A stretch of 64,000 bases of DNA, from positions 1 to 64,000 of the forward strand of contig LODT01000037.1 of the NCBI GenBank assembly GCA_001606155.1. The letters run 5' to 3'. A program made the position numbers and the translations under genes. Shown piece by piece: positions 8,848 through 20,553 of this stretch. Within the stretch, counting starts at the first letter, position 1, and the number at the start of each line of letters is the position of its first letter. Below the pieces are notes generated by a model that saw nothing but the letters and a program-made list of their open reading frames with translations, was not told the origin of the DNA and ran no database searches. Origin of the DNA: Tieghemostelium lacteum (Eukaryota > Evosea > Eumycetozoa > Dictyosteliales > Raperosteliaceae).

Positions 8848-10642
8848 TTAATGAACTGTATTTAATAATGTAACACCATATAAATAAAAACTTGTATCAC
8901 TGAGAAGATTATGCATAGAGTCATCCATATATCCACGATCTTCTAATTCTTCCATAACAGTTTCCATATAAGACACCTCCTCAAATTGTTTTATAAATAA
9001 GTTATTGGATTGAGCTGCAGGTCCATCTGAATCACCACCTTTAATACATCCATTCTTTGCAACACAGGATAGACCCTCAACTAACAGTGAAGCCATCTGA
9101 GCGCTATCAGTTTCATGTATAGCCTTACAAAATACTCTAACAATATCCAAAGTATAGACAAAATAAGTTGCTTGAGTTTTACTTGATCCTACTAATGCAT
9201 TTGAAAGTGCCCATGTTGCTTCAGTTTTAATTGTTCTATTCACTTTTGGACTCAATAATATTGCAACTATAGTTGGTAATATATTACTATCAATAACCTG
9301 TTGTATTTGTATTTGATTTCCACCTATTTTTAAATAATTAGTATTTATAATGAAGATTTCTATATATATATATATTACTTGTAATATTTGAAAGTGCCCA
9401 TATGGATTCTTTAATTACTTCTGTAGAACTTTTAGTAATAAGTATTTTTAGTACAGGAATGACACCTAAATCAAGAAGTCTTTGAGTTTGAGTATCATCA
9501 CCAGTTAGGAAATTACCAACAACTCTAAGAGAAGGTGTTAAAATCTTTAGAGAATATTCAAAGCCTATGTATTCCATGACTTTTGATACTAAACCTGGAA
9601 TTTGCATAATCTCCTCAATGGCCTCATTAGAGGCATCTGTAATATGTGATAGAGTCCAAAGAGTGTCAATAAGAGCATCTTCAGAAGCTGTATAATGAAT
9701 CATAATCTCTAAAACCTTGTAAATGGATCTAATGTAGTGTTGAGGTGGTCTTGGTTTACCTCTAAACAAGTTACTTAGTGACCATGTACAATGTTGTACA
9801 TGTGAAACTGGTAGAGATTTATGATTTAATAGTTGGTTTATAATAGGTCTCAGTACACCAATCTCCAATATTTTATCTCTATTGGTTAAACTGTCACCTG
9901 CAATGTTACCTATGCACCATGTACTCTGTATAGCTACTTTACTATCAGGACCCTCTAATAACATGAATAGATTCTGTGATACTCCATATTCAATTATATA
10001 ATTACAATTTTCTGCTGTACCACTTGCTATATTGGTTAATGACCAACATGCTTCTTCCTATATATATTAATAGTGAGTTTTCAATTCATAAAAAATATAA
10101 ATAGGGGTACTAGTAGCTACCTACAGCTATATTAGGATTAGGAGAGTGTAAAAGTAATATGAGTTTAGGCACAAATCCATATTGAATGACTAAATCAATA
10201 GGAGCATTATTTACAATTGACAATGCTTTTCTAATTGCAGTTACTGCAGATAATAGAGTTTTTTCATCTGTTGAATTAATATCTTTTATAATTTGTGGTA
10301 TTTTTAATAACTATTATTTTGAAAAGGGGTTTATTGTGTTAATATATATTTTAAATTTGTATAAGGAATATTGGGGGGGAGATAGTATACAAATTCTTTA
10401 TTTTGATTTACAGTAGATACATTATCTTCTTCTTCATTTTCTTCATCGTCTTCTTCTTCATCTACTATATAACCTGGTGAATTTTGTGAATGTTCATAAC
10501 TATCAGAGTATTCATCGTTATCTTCATTGTTGTTATCATATTCATAATCAGAATAATTTGGAGAAGATGAAGATGAAGATGAAGATGAACCATCTTCAAA
10601 TTTCAATTCATCAAAAGATAATTTCTTTGCTGTGTAATTCAT
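8848..10642 (-). CDS. Importin-alpha-like ARM-repeat protein, 4 exons
   Basis: Exons (minus strand) 10642-10412, 10310-10125, 10057-9379 and 9323-8848 keep frame across introns of 101, 67 and 55 bp and give 523 residues, the usual importin-alpha length. From residue ~78 the protein is a run of armadillo repeats with family hallmarks: IPQIIKDINS, LTNIASGTAENC, STWCIGNIAGDS, CTWSLSNLFRGKP, LWTLSHITDASNE, ALSNITSGNQ. The Trp and Asn ladders that hold a nuclear localisation signal are largely present. The first 77 residues are a Ser run followed by Asp/Glu-rich sequence; the Arg/Lys-rich importin-beta-binding domain is not visible. It should recognise NLS cargo, but coupling to importin-beta may differ or be absent. 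An unseen upstream exon carrying that domain cannot be excluded. Confidence 0.88.
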
Positions 10643-10950
10643 TCCTTCAATTCAATTGAGAAAACTAAAAAAAATTTTAAATATTTTTGTGAATAACAAA
10701 ATTTTAGATATTTATTTTTATTACTTAGAATATGAATTTTCATTATTTATTGAATCTTTCATTAAAAGAATTAAATTATTATACTTTAAAATTTATATGT
10801 TTTTAATTTTTTTAAAGATAATAGAATGTATTACAATTCTGTGCAAATGAGGATATTATTAAAATATCTAGATTCATAATTAAGCGAAAAAAATTTTTAA
10901 GATTATTGGAATAATCAAAATTTAAAATAATTTTTATTCGATTCTAAATC
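10643..10950. promoter_or_regulatory. Shared divergent promoter region
   Basis: 308 bp between importin-alpha-like and ComC-like genes, strongly AT-rich. No specific motif recognised; small ORFs in it look like chance. Confidence 0.4.
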
Positions 10951-13900
10951 ATGAATATAAAAATAATTTTATTATTAGTGTTGATATATATATTTTATAT
11001 AAGTAGGTAAATAATATTATAGATTTAATATTAAAATTTAATATTTTATTAATCTTGTATTGAAAGATTGTTATGATGTTAATGATGTATCCCCAATTAG
11101 ATTTAATGATCATTATAGCGATTTAAATGGAGGTTGTTCATTTTCATATAAAGTTTTAATAGAGATGGAAACAGGAGATGAACCATTGCAATCTGTATCA
11201 GTTGAGACTACAAATATTGGTGCAAGTGTATCTTTATTAGATACAGCTACAGGTTATTATCTCTATTTAGTAAATGTAAATTTTACAGTTGGATCAGGTA
11301 GCGTTACATTAGGTCTAACTGATAACTTACTGATACTATACAATAAGGTATTGACATCATATTTCTGTAATGTTATGTCATATCCTTTATCACCTAAATT
11401 ACCAACTAAAGCTTTCTCAATTGTTCCTGATGATATTTATAATTATCATACTGGTATATTTGGATTTCAAGGGTTAAATCAAAGACCTATATTTGTATCC
11501 ATTTACCCTGCTAATCAATTTATATGTTCCCATAGGTTTTTAACTTACCAAGATTACAGTATATCTTGTAAAGTTAGCTTTTCAACTGATCCAACAATTC
11601 CTGATAGTTTCCCTATAAATTTTAGGTACCCATCTGGATTTTTTCTAAATTATAATCCTCAACCTTTTATATTAAAAGGTATGTAGTACTTTATATATTT
11701 AAGTATAATTTGTATAAATATTAATGATTTTAATGGTTCTATAGAAAGTGTAAATGTTACTGCTTCTTTCAGTTTAATATTACCGTCATTAGCATCATCA
11801 ATACATCAGAATTATTATTTTATGTCTGATGTTACAGTGAATGGTTCTAGTCAAAATATACTTGATTTAACTGCTCTTGACTACACGTCAACTAGAATAC
11901 CATATACAGTAAGAAAAGTATTGGGTAACCCTTATAGTAACTATAGGACATTGTATATATTCCAAAGAGGGTTTTCAACTGGAACTAGTAGTTTTTATTT
12001 ATTCAAAGTTCTAAATGGTACTATAAATAATGTAGTAACTGTTTCGGATACAGTTTTTGCAGCACCGATACCTCCAGGATCTATACAACTTCCTATTTCT
12101 TATACTAAAAGTAATGATGTAGTAGAACTTGAGTTTACAGGCTATACACTATATCAATCCTATTATAACTGTTCAATGGGATTCTTAGATCCATCTTGGA
12201 TAAACCTTGCAATTACCAGTGGAAACTTTTATCAAAGTACTAGAAAATTATCGTTCTTTGCATTGTATCAGTCTTCTGGAACATCTATATCTCAACCTGT
12301 TTTAATTAATATTCAAGGGTTACAATCTGATATTGAAGCACCTGTTATTCAGTCATTTACTATTGATGATCTAGGTGGTATGTTAATGGTTATAACAGTA
12401 GAAGCCACAGATGACATATCAGGTGTCTATAAGATCTCAATGGGATCCCTATCAATGTATTCTTGGGATGTTATGAATGGTACAATTGTAAATGGTAAAT
12501 GGAGTAAGGTATTTGATTACTCTAAACTAACTGATTACTATAGAGTACCAACACTTAGTATATGGGATGTAGCTGGTAACATGAAGGAATTGGAAATTGC
12601 AAATTATGGTGTAATATTCACTGATACTCCAGTATATCCAAATGTAATTCCAAGACAGTTTGGGTTAGGTCAAACATTTAACAATCTATCCATTAGCACA
12701 CTTAAATTTGAAAAGAATGATATAGATCTATCTCAGTTATCAGATAGCAATAGTGTCTACATTAACTTTACAAATGTAAATAGATGGATGACTATTAGAT
12801 TAATAATTGATCCTATATCAGAACCATACCTATTCGAGACTAAAGACCACTACTACGATGTATTTTATGGTACTTGGGATGAAACTAGAAATATGTTTAA
12901 AATTGATTTTACACTACCACTAAGAATGTTTACTGGTCCTGTCAATTTCATAGTTTATTACCCTGATGTAGTGTTTTATAGTCAAGATCTACTTTTTTAT
13001 GGCATAAATGAAACTCTTAGAGTTGTATCGGATAATGCTGATCAAATGCCACCTATAATTACCAAACTAATGAAATTCCAAGACACTGATTCTAATGTAA
13101 TTGGATGGGATATGCTTATTTCTGATACTGTAAATGGGTTTAAAGAAGGTTTCATTTCTGTAATATCTAGTATAGATTCTACAGGATACAATTTCACTAT
13201 TACACCTAAAGTCAATCAAAATATATTTGAAGATACTTATAGTATAAGAATTCAATTACCAAATTACTATCAATCACAAGTATTTTCATTGAATTTAGTT
13301 AGACTTGTTGATCAACATGGTGTTACAAGTCAAGTTGAGTATGGTCAATCTAACCCATACACTGACAAGACCAGAGGTATATCACCATTATATAGAGTTG
13401 TAAATTCAGTGAATCAGACCATCACAGTATCTGCAAAAGAGTTATTAGATACCCAAACACCTTCACTTCTTCAAGTTTCATTTTCTAGAGAAACTGTAGA
13501 TGTTGGTAGAGGTGACAGAAGTCTATCTGTGTATTTCAATATCAGTGCTCCCATTGCAAATGTATCTAGACTACACATACCCACATGTTCACTAATGGCC
13601 ATTAATTTCAGAGAGCAAAGTACTAAAGCCGTACTAGTAGACTACCAATACTCAAGTGCAAGTTATGAATGTAATTTTGAATTGGACTATGGGTTTGGGT
13701 ATCCACATACCAAAATCATTCTGTCATTGTACGGGTACTCCGACACCTACGGTAACCTAGGTGGTGTATCAACACATGATATAATAATGGCCGATCTTCC
13801 TTACTATGTATCTGTAGAATTTACCAGAACTGTACCTATCATTCTATCAGTACCTGATATATCAGATCAAGGTGGTCAACTATCCATCTTTGGTAACTAC

Positions 13901-15136
13901 TTTTACAATGTATCATTTGAGAATGTCTATGTCAACAATAACACTATACATTCACAACCAATTCAGTTGGGTGAAAATAACCTTATAATATGTAGAATTA
14001 ACCCTATTGCTAATGACTTTGATTTACAAGTTAGACAAGTGGAAGGAAATTCCAATGTCTATAGAGTAAAGGTAATTAAGACTATTCCACCAGCTGATTG
14101 TCCTGGTACACCTAAATGCGGAGGTTTATCAAATGGTCAATGTACACCACAAGGTTGTGTATGTGTTCAACCTTGGAATGGTTTAGACTGTCAATCTAGA
14201 ACTATTTATACCAATACACCAGTAATCAATACCACAACTCCATCCTCGGGAAACCAGTTTAATACCACTCTACCCAATGGTGAAACTGTTGAATTAAGAA
14301 CTCTAATTTCAATTCTATCACTAGATGAAATGTCAATGTCAGGCCAATTAGTTCAATCACATGATTTCCCTCATTGGATATTTACAAATATCACAGGAAA
14401 TGGTGAAATTCCAACATACCTCTACAGATCTAATGTTACATCTAGAGGTATAATAACAACAGTTTCAGTAACTGTACAATATTTCCCATTATTGACTAAT
14501 ATTACATTTGCCAATATTCAACTACAAATGCAACCATCTACTGTAAAATACAGAGTTGATATTACACCTTTTGGATTTGAGAAATCAGTAAATTATCTTA
14601 GACTTGTAATGTCAGCAACCCTATTTTCATCATCAACTTCAAATTCAACATGTTCAGCTATGGAATCTGGTGACCAAAATGAAGATAATGAATATGTTAA
14701 ATTACAAATTGACACTCATTCTCTTTATGGTAGATTCATTAAACGTGCAATTATAGATAACAGAATTCAATCTATTTCCAATACCATTATGAAATCAAAT
14801 AAAACATCAAATACAGAATCACAAAGTATCATAGGTATCAATATCCCATTCTATAGAGTTAAATCATCTATAGATCCAGATTTCTCAGTACTTATTGATA
14901 CATCACCTGCCAATACTAAACCCAATTCAAAATGTTCTTCACTATCATCATCAGAAGATCAATCTAATGTCCATGATAATAAACTAACATCTAGTCAAAT
15001 TGCTGGAATTATCATTGGTGCCATTGGATTCACAAGTGTATTGGTAATCTCTACCATCTACTATTTCTATAAAAAGAGACAAGCTGCATCCGCCCTTAGA
15101 AAAATCAATATGAAAATAAATAAACTTCAAAAATAA
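10951..15136 (+). CDS. Large ComC-like EGF/TIG cell-surface protein, 3 exons
   Basis: Exons 10951-11002, 11067-11678 and 11745-15136 join in frame (introns of 64 and 66 bp, both phase 1) to give 1351 residues. Exon 1 encodes the signal peptide (MNIKIILLLVLIYIFYI). The ectodomain is mostly beta-rich repeats with many N-glycosylation sites. A TIG/IPT-like stretch (ISDQGGQLSIFGNYF, about residue 965) precedes one EGF-like unit (CGGLSNGQCTPQGCVCVQPW...C, about 1045-1070). Near the C-terminus lies one transmembrane helix (IAGIIIGAIGFTSVLVISTI), then a short Lys-rich tail. This layout matches the dictyostelid ComC/EGF-like surface protein family, implicated in cell-cell communication. A ligand or partner cannot be told from the sequence. 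Confidence 0.88.
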
Positions 15137-15173
15137 TAATTAATTTTTACCAAACCCCCACCAACACCACAAA

Positions 15174-15981
15174 TTAATTACTTTTAATTTTTGATTTAAA
15201 AGAGCCAACTATAGCTTTGATAAATCCTTTCCAAATCAAATAGGACCAATAGGCATTTAGAACGTTTATAATCATCAATGCAAAGTAGTAACAATTCCTT
15301 TCCAAAGCTCCTAAGGTTTGAAATTCATCATGATGTTTTTGTAACATACTAAATACCATTATAGGTACATACAATACCCTAACAACTAAAAATCCAATTG
15401 CCATTAATGCTCCATTAACCAGATATACAACATTCTCTTTTCTACCAGTATTATATAAAATCCATCTATAATTCACAAATGGGGTTGTAATTTCAGTTAA
15501 TATAAACAATATTAAAATTACGTTTATATTTCCAGATATCTTTTATATTTTAATTTAGGTTAGTAACACAAATTAAAGATACTTTGAAATTAAAATCACT
15601 ACAACATACAAGTCCTAAATTAAATATAATTAAAGTAAGAGCATGGTGAATTAATGAACCAAAGTCTAAAAGTATAGATCTAAAATAGAATATCAATGAT
15701 AAATCATAGATCATATATCCTATAATGAATTGTATTAAAAATATTCCTATACTTGTTGTACCTTTCATTGGTGTTTGAAAGTATACTTGTTTTTCAAAAT
15801 GCAGGCAATATATAGCCAATATCGATGTTATAACAGCATTTACATTTGATACTATTCTTGAAATATATTCGACTTGTTGTTTACTATTTAATTTATCATT
15901 ATGCAAATATTTATCAAATAATAAATAATTACAAGTATAAAATATTATGGATATAATTTCAATAGAATTAAATCGATTCAT
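15174..15981 (-). CDS. TLC-domain (TRAM/LAG1/CLN8-type) membrane protein, 2 exons
   Basis: Exons 15981-15583 and 15539-15174 (minus strand) are joined by a 43-bp phase-0 intron that contains a TACTAAC branch-like site, giving 254 residues. There are 5-6 hydrophobic helices. Family marks are the His pair in GSLIHHALTL, and LTEITTPFVNYRWIL, which matches the E-x-S/T-T-P-F-x-N-x-R-W motif of the TMEM56/TLCD subfamily. These proteins reside in ER or related membranes and are linked to lipid composition or sensing; ceramide synthase activity is unlikely because the Lag1 motif is not seen. It converges on the ComC-like gene with only 37 bp between stops. Confidence 0.85.
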
Positions 15982-16110
15982 TTGTGGAATAATCGTTTCT
16001 ATAACAATAAACTAAAATTAAAAATAATAACCCCTATTTTAATTTTTTATATTAAACCACACTTTTATAATTGTTACCCCCTTCATTTAACATTAAAACT
16101 AAGGTATTAT
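15982..16110. other. 5' flank of TLC gene
   Basis: Short AT-rich region upstream of the TLC gene, bordering the start of the repeat-rich region. No motif recognised. Confidence 0.3.
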
Positions 16111-16117
16111 TCTTGAC

Positions 16118-16330
16118 GAAAAGAATGAGTAAGATTGATATTAATGGCTCTTGAAATTATTTTTCTAAATATTAATTTTAATTATTTATATTCTCAAAAG
16201 ATAAAAAATACACACCTCCAATTTAAATGTAAATTATTAGCCTATACCACCAAAATAGAGCAATTAGATCATTTGTTGTTTAGATTATTTAGATGGTCTT
16301 TTGAACTATCATATAATAGACATTGATATT
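16118..16330 (-). pseudogene. Relic of family B (exon1/exon2 junction region)
   Basis: Read alongside the five intact B genes, this stretch shows the same landmarks in order: AAAAGAATGAGTAA, ATTAATGGCTCTTGAAATT, a stretch corresponding to intron 1, then ATTATTAGCC and GATCATTTGTTG. It is much more diverged than the B1-B5 copies and carries no usable frame. It shows that family B was here before the present array. Confidence 0.7.
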
Positions 16331-16334
16331 GGGA

Positions 16335-16460
16335 TGAATTCCTTTTGAGATTAGAGATATAGTGTTGGTAGATGAATAATATGGATTCATTAATACTGAT
16401 GGTCCAATCCATTCATTTAATAAAATATGACCAAGAAAATCAATGGGAAGCATCTGATAA
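16335..16460 (-). pseudogene. Relic of family A, minus strand
   Basis: The reverse strand reads like the middle of family A: landmarks AATGAATGGATTGGACCATC, TATTCATCTACCAACACTAT and CTCTAATCTCAAAAGGAA correspond to the A1 segment near 21560-21650. All A copies in the array are on the plus strand, so this relic was inverted or came from an older copy. Confidence 0.7.
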
Positions 16461-16569
16461 TGAAAGTACTTTAAAATTGTATTGGTAATAGGTTGATATA
16501 TTAAGTTTGAATTGTAAGTTCAACCAAATTTAAAAGAAATAAAATAAATTGGAAATTTGATGGATTTTT

Positions 16570-16660
16570 AATTGCCATTTTACAAATTAAGTTATTTTTA
16601 GATTATTATTTTTACATTCTACTTAAAAATATATAAAAAATTTTACATTTTATTTTATAG
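16570..16660. repeat. Relic of the conserved B/A promoter block
   Basis: Contains ATTTTACAAATTAAGTTATT and TTTTAGATTAT, matching the block upstream of B3, B4 and B5 (for example near 43629-43665). No intact gene is attached on either side. Confidence 0.5.
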
Positions 16661-16930
16661 TGAAAAAATCACTGCATTTCTATTGTGTTATTATTCGAAA
16701 CTATATTTCTGAAAATTATTAAATATTATTGCTATAAAGGAATAAAATTATTCTGATTCAGAACTTTATTTAACTTAATTTTTTGGCTATATATTGAAAA
16801 GTAATTATTGTAAATATCAACATATTTGTACCACTAATATATATTATTTTATGTTAACAATATTATTAAAATGCTTATAAACAAATCACAATATTATAAA
16901 TTCAAATGAATCTATCAATATGTGAAGAGA
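16661..16930. other. AT-rich spacer
   Basis: No gene, repeat or motif that I can support. Confidence 0.3.
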
Positions 16931-17323
16931 ATGACTCCCCCTACAACAAGATATATAAAAATATTAAAAGATAGTCTAATTGTAGATATCTATGATGATG
17001 AATCTAATATGATATCAGGATCATTTGACATAGAGATAATAACTTACGTAGACCTTAATTCTAGTGTGAGAATTAAGGAAACTATATCAGATTTGAAGAA
17101 TTTAAATAGAAAGGTAATATATAGAGAAAATGTGATGTGTAATGAAAGAGTTACAATTGTAACAATACCTCTAATATGTTCCCTTGAGTATAATTCTGCT
17201 ATATGGATTGGAATGAAAGATGGATTTGGTAAAGATTTAACCATGATCCATGCTAGTAAAATTTTGAATAGATTTGTATTAGAATATACCAACGAGAGAA
17301 ATCAAAGATTATCCCAACAATAA
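16931..17323 (+). CDS. Unknown 130-residue protein
   Basis: ORF from the ATG at 16931 (MTPPTTRYIKIL...); the frame extends upstream only to a GTG. No signal peptide or membrane helix. The pattern ENVMCNERVTIVTIPLICSL...IWIGMKDG loosely resembles LLLCGNGKEIVKTVPLTFSM...IWVLVYKND in the unrecognised gene at 34103-34867, so the two may be distant paralogs of about half and full length. Its last ~90 bp are duplicated just downstream. It sits among relics of families A and B and could be a truncated gene. Confidence 0.4.
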   Translation: MTPPTTRYIKILKDSLIVDIYDDESNMISGSFDIEIITYVDLNSSVRIKETISDLKNLNRKVIYRENVMCNERVTIVTIPLICSLEYNSAIWIGMKDGFGKDLTMIHASKILNRFVLEYTNERNQRLSQQ

Positions 17324-17494
17324 TGATTACATCACTATAAATTTATCTTGAAACCAAAGATTTGTTTGTTATTGTAAAGATTTATCCAAGATCATGCCAG
17401 TAAAATTTTGAATAGATTTGTATTAGAATATACCTCGTACGAGAGATATAAAAGATTATCCAATGATTACATCACTATAAATTAATCTTGAAAC
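17231..17494 (+). repeat. Tandem partial duplication of a gene 3' end
   Basis: 17231-17354 (end of the 130-residue ORF plus its 3' flank) recurs at about 17376-17494 with small differences: both contain AGTAAAATTTTGAATAGATT and TGATTACATCACTATAAATT. The second copy has no start and is non-functional. Confidence 0.85.
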
Positions 17495-17556
17495 AGTTCG
17501 GCCAAATAAATTATTAATTAACTATTTCTTTTATTATTTATTTGTTGGATTATAAT

Positions 17557-17665
17557 TTAGTATCAAAAGAATTTACAAAAAACATAATACTTTTATTAGA
17601 TTGAGTGAATTTCCAATTTTATCAAAGAATGATATGAAAATATTAACCGACTAAATGATAAAAAA
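17557..17665 (+). pseudogene. Relic of family A N-terminal region
   Basis: TTAGTATCAAAAGAATTTAC, TTTTATTAGATTGAGTGAA and AATGATATGAAAATATT mirror the A-family segment encoding LRLVSKEFTATIIPLIDWDE and ENDMEILNKL (compare 20671-20765). Strongly decayed, plus strand, no open frame. Confidence 0.7.
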
Positions 17666-17821
17666 ATGATAAATTGGAAATGAAGTGTTTTTTTAAACTA
17701 TACTTTTTTAAAAATAAATGTTTTTAGAAAATTAGAAAAGGGTTAATTGGAAATCTATAGGGCTTGCTATTCTCACTATTATTATTATTAATCAATAGGT
17801 ATTTTATTTTTATGGTAAAAG

Positions 17822-18088
17822 TGCTGTTTGGCACCCCAAATTTACAATTATTTTTCAAAAACTAAAATCAATTGGGCATTTGTAATCAATCCAAAAAAGG
17901 TTTGGAGAGGTGATGTTCAGATCTATGATGCTTCTAAAGTTGATATCCATTTCTCTGATTATAGCGGTGATGGTAATGTTAAACTTGTTCCCTGGAAAAA
18001 TACTGATTTTAAAAAAGAAGCTATGTATTTCTGGAATTATAATTTACAAATGACAAATACTCAAGTTCTATTGCCCTATTCCTATTAA
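17822..18088 (+). CDS. Unrecognised coding fragment, likely a terminal exon or pseudogene piece
   Basis: Open frame encoding an 86-residue C-terminal part without ATG; an AG at 17820-17821 could be a splice acceptor, but I found no convincing upstream exon. The peptide (INWAFVINPKKVWRGDVQIY...NVKLVPWKNTDF...LLPYSY) has globular, aromatic-rich composition and looks like real protein rather than chance. Family not recognised. Given the surrounding relics it may be a truncated gene. Confidence 0.35.
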   Translation, partial: CCLAPQIYNYFSKTKINWAFVINPKKVWRGDVQIYDASKVDIHFSDYSGDGNVKLVPWKNTDFKKEAMYFWNYNLQMTNTQVLLPYSY

Positions 18089-18169
18089 ATTTTTAATGTA
18101 CTTATATATACATACTGTATGACCTTCAACAATGTATTTATCTATATATTTTAATGTGATCTATTAAAA

Positions 18170-20243
18170 TTAATTTTTATTTATAGTATATACCATTGAT
18201 TTAATATTTCTATTTTCATATTCAATTCCTTCATTGGTTTCGGCAACAAAAGGATATGCCACATCTTCTAAATGGGTTTTAGACATATTAATAAAAAAAC
18301 TATGAAATTTGTTGATACTGTTAATATCAAGATTGATGATGTTTGACAATTCTTTAAAGTAAATGATGACTGATTGTGGTTCATGATAAAAACGACCAAA
18401 TGAAAGTGATTTGTTTCCAACTTGAAAGATCTGAAATTTATCATAATATCCATGATCAGAATCTCCTAATGTTTCTTTTCGATAAGAGAATTTGAACTCA
18501 AATTGATTGAAATTCTTATCCATGAATGTTCCAACAATATACCACAAATGTTGTGTACTCATTCCAGAGTGATAATCTATAAAGTCAGATTTGACTTTAA
18601 AGTAATAATTACGATAGATCAAAGATTCAAACAGGAATTGTAAATCTTGATCTTCAGATTTTGGTACTCTAGTGAACAATACAATTTCTTTATATCTCTG
18701 AATTGATGAATCAATTGATTCATGATCAATGTTAGATCGTTGTTGGCATTGTGATTGTATATTTAACAGTAAATTCGTTGGCAATTCTTCTTTTCTGAAT
18801 CTTTGAATGAATAATTCTTTCCATGATTTAATGTGAAGGTGATCAGGAATGTATTCGATGAATTTACGTTTAAGATGATAGTAATCTTTGACTTCTTGTG
18901 GATTGGGATAGTTTTGGATCTCAATTAAATTTGATTGAGAGATTGTGATTATTGTTGAGTTGCAATAGAGATGACCATCTTTTATGTGATAATAATCTCC
19001 AAATTTCATCATCTTGAATCAAAATATTCCACAATTTACAAACAAGTGATATAGTTTTGATATCATTGCTTATTGTCGAATTAGATGAAGATATTTAATG
19101 ATTGGTCGTATGATTATTTTTGGGAATTGAGATGTTGTAACATTTATAGAGTCTTGTTGTTGAATAATTGCTGGTGAAATTTGATAATATTTTGGATCTT
19201 GATGATTCACTATTTCAATTTTTGTCTGAAAATATCTATCTGTACTGTACTCAAATTCCTCTCTTATAAAACAATCATCTTTGAAATGGTAATTTGGAAT
19301 CAGAGTTCTGACCAATGATTTAACTTCATCAATTGTGATGAGAATAACTTGCCCACATGTCAATTGTTCTCTGACATTATTCAAGAATATTGAATGAAAT
19401 TGAACTTGTGCAGTCCCTTCGAAGATATCTGAGAAATAATATATATTATTTCCAATCTTAATTGAATTATCAGGATGAAATTGATAGGAACGAGAATGAC
19501 CATCACGAACATTACTATAGAATATCAAATTTAATTCCAGTGGATTACCTTTAATATCTCTTATTGTACCTCTGGTTAGACTGCTTTTACGATTATTAAA
19601 GTCGTGTATTTCGTTTTTCAAATGAATAAAGTGATATTCAATGGATTGATAGAGAAAAAAAAGAGATGAGTTGTATTGAAATAGTTGTTGATACTTCAAT
19701 GTCTTGAGTGATTCAAGGTTTTGGTACATTTTAATCTTATTCAATAGATATAGATTACATTCCATTATTGGATGTTCAAGAGTCGAGGGCCCATTCAGTT
19801 TCCGATTTACCATTGAGAAAGCGTCTTCGGGTTTAGTAATTATACCCTCTGAGAGATTATAAAGGATTGTATCTCTTTTCAGTAATTGAAAGAATACATC
19901 TTTCCAGGTAAATGATACCAACTTAAAATAATCAATTTTAAGAAACTTCTCTTTTTTTTTGTAGTATTCGTCATCATAGAAAATTTCATTTTCTTCATAA
20001 CTGAAATCCAATAGTTCTACTTGAGCATTATTGTTGGATTGTTGATAAATAGCTTTTGATTGAGAAATATCAATATTTAAACTATTAAATAATGGCCATC
20101 TTGAAATAACCAATTCTTTCCATAATTGATCATCATTATGCTTTTCAATTGTGTTTTTTCATTCTTTTGATACCAATCTCAATACCAATAAAATATTATT
20201 CTCTTTTATAATATATTTTAATAAAATCAAAAAAAACTGACAT
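18170..20243 (-). pseudogene. Broken copy of the double-F-box gene
   Basis: Reverse-strand copy of the intact gene at 48067-50154, nearly identical over its whole length. It has several breaks: an extra T in the T-run after the start codon, loss of one G in the AAAGAATGG segment (W codon) of the first F-box-like region, and a 10-bp deletion near 19075-19090, which splits the frame into parts at 19070-20113 and 18170-19012. The order of regions is otherwise unchanged, so it is a recently disabled segmental copy. Confidence 0.88.
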
Positions 20244-20553
20244 TTAAATACGAAAATTTTAATTTAATTCTTTCATAAATTTTTTAAGTGGATTGAAATT
20301 AAAAAAAAAATTTTAAATTTTAATTTCATGGAGAAATGAGAAATATTGATGAACCCTAAAGTGTGACATTTTTTTAATAATCTTCCTTTTAGGTTTTTTT
20401 TGAAGCCAATCGGCAGTCATACAACTAAAAGGCGACAAAAAAAAATAAAGTTTTTTTGGAAAATCAAATTGAACATTTAAAAACAAAAACTCTGCACTGC
20501 TTTTGTTATAAATAAAAAATTTATATTTTATTTTATATTGATCAAAGAGATAA
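20244..20553. other. Divergent spacer, F-box pseudogene / A1
   Basis: About 310 bp, AT-rich with A and T runs. It ends with the TTGATCAAAGAGATAAATG leader that also precedes A2, A3 and A4. No other feature seen. Confidence 0.4.

Noticed and set aside
10656-10850. 64-codon ORF between importin-alpha and the ComC-like gene
   Set aside because: Phe/Ile/Lys-only composition expected of AT-rich promoter DNA.
16135-16326. 63-codon plus-strand ORF
   Set aside because: Lies antisense in a family B relic; the codons reflect the relic, not a gene.
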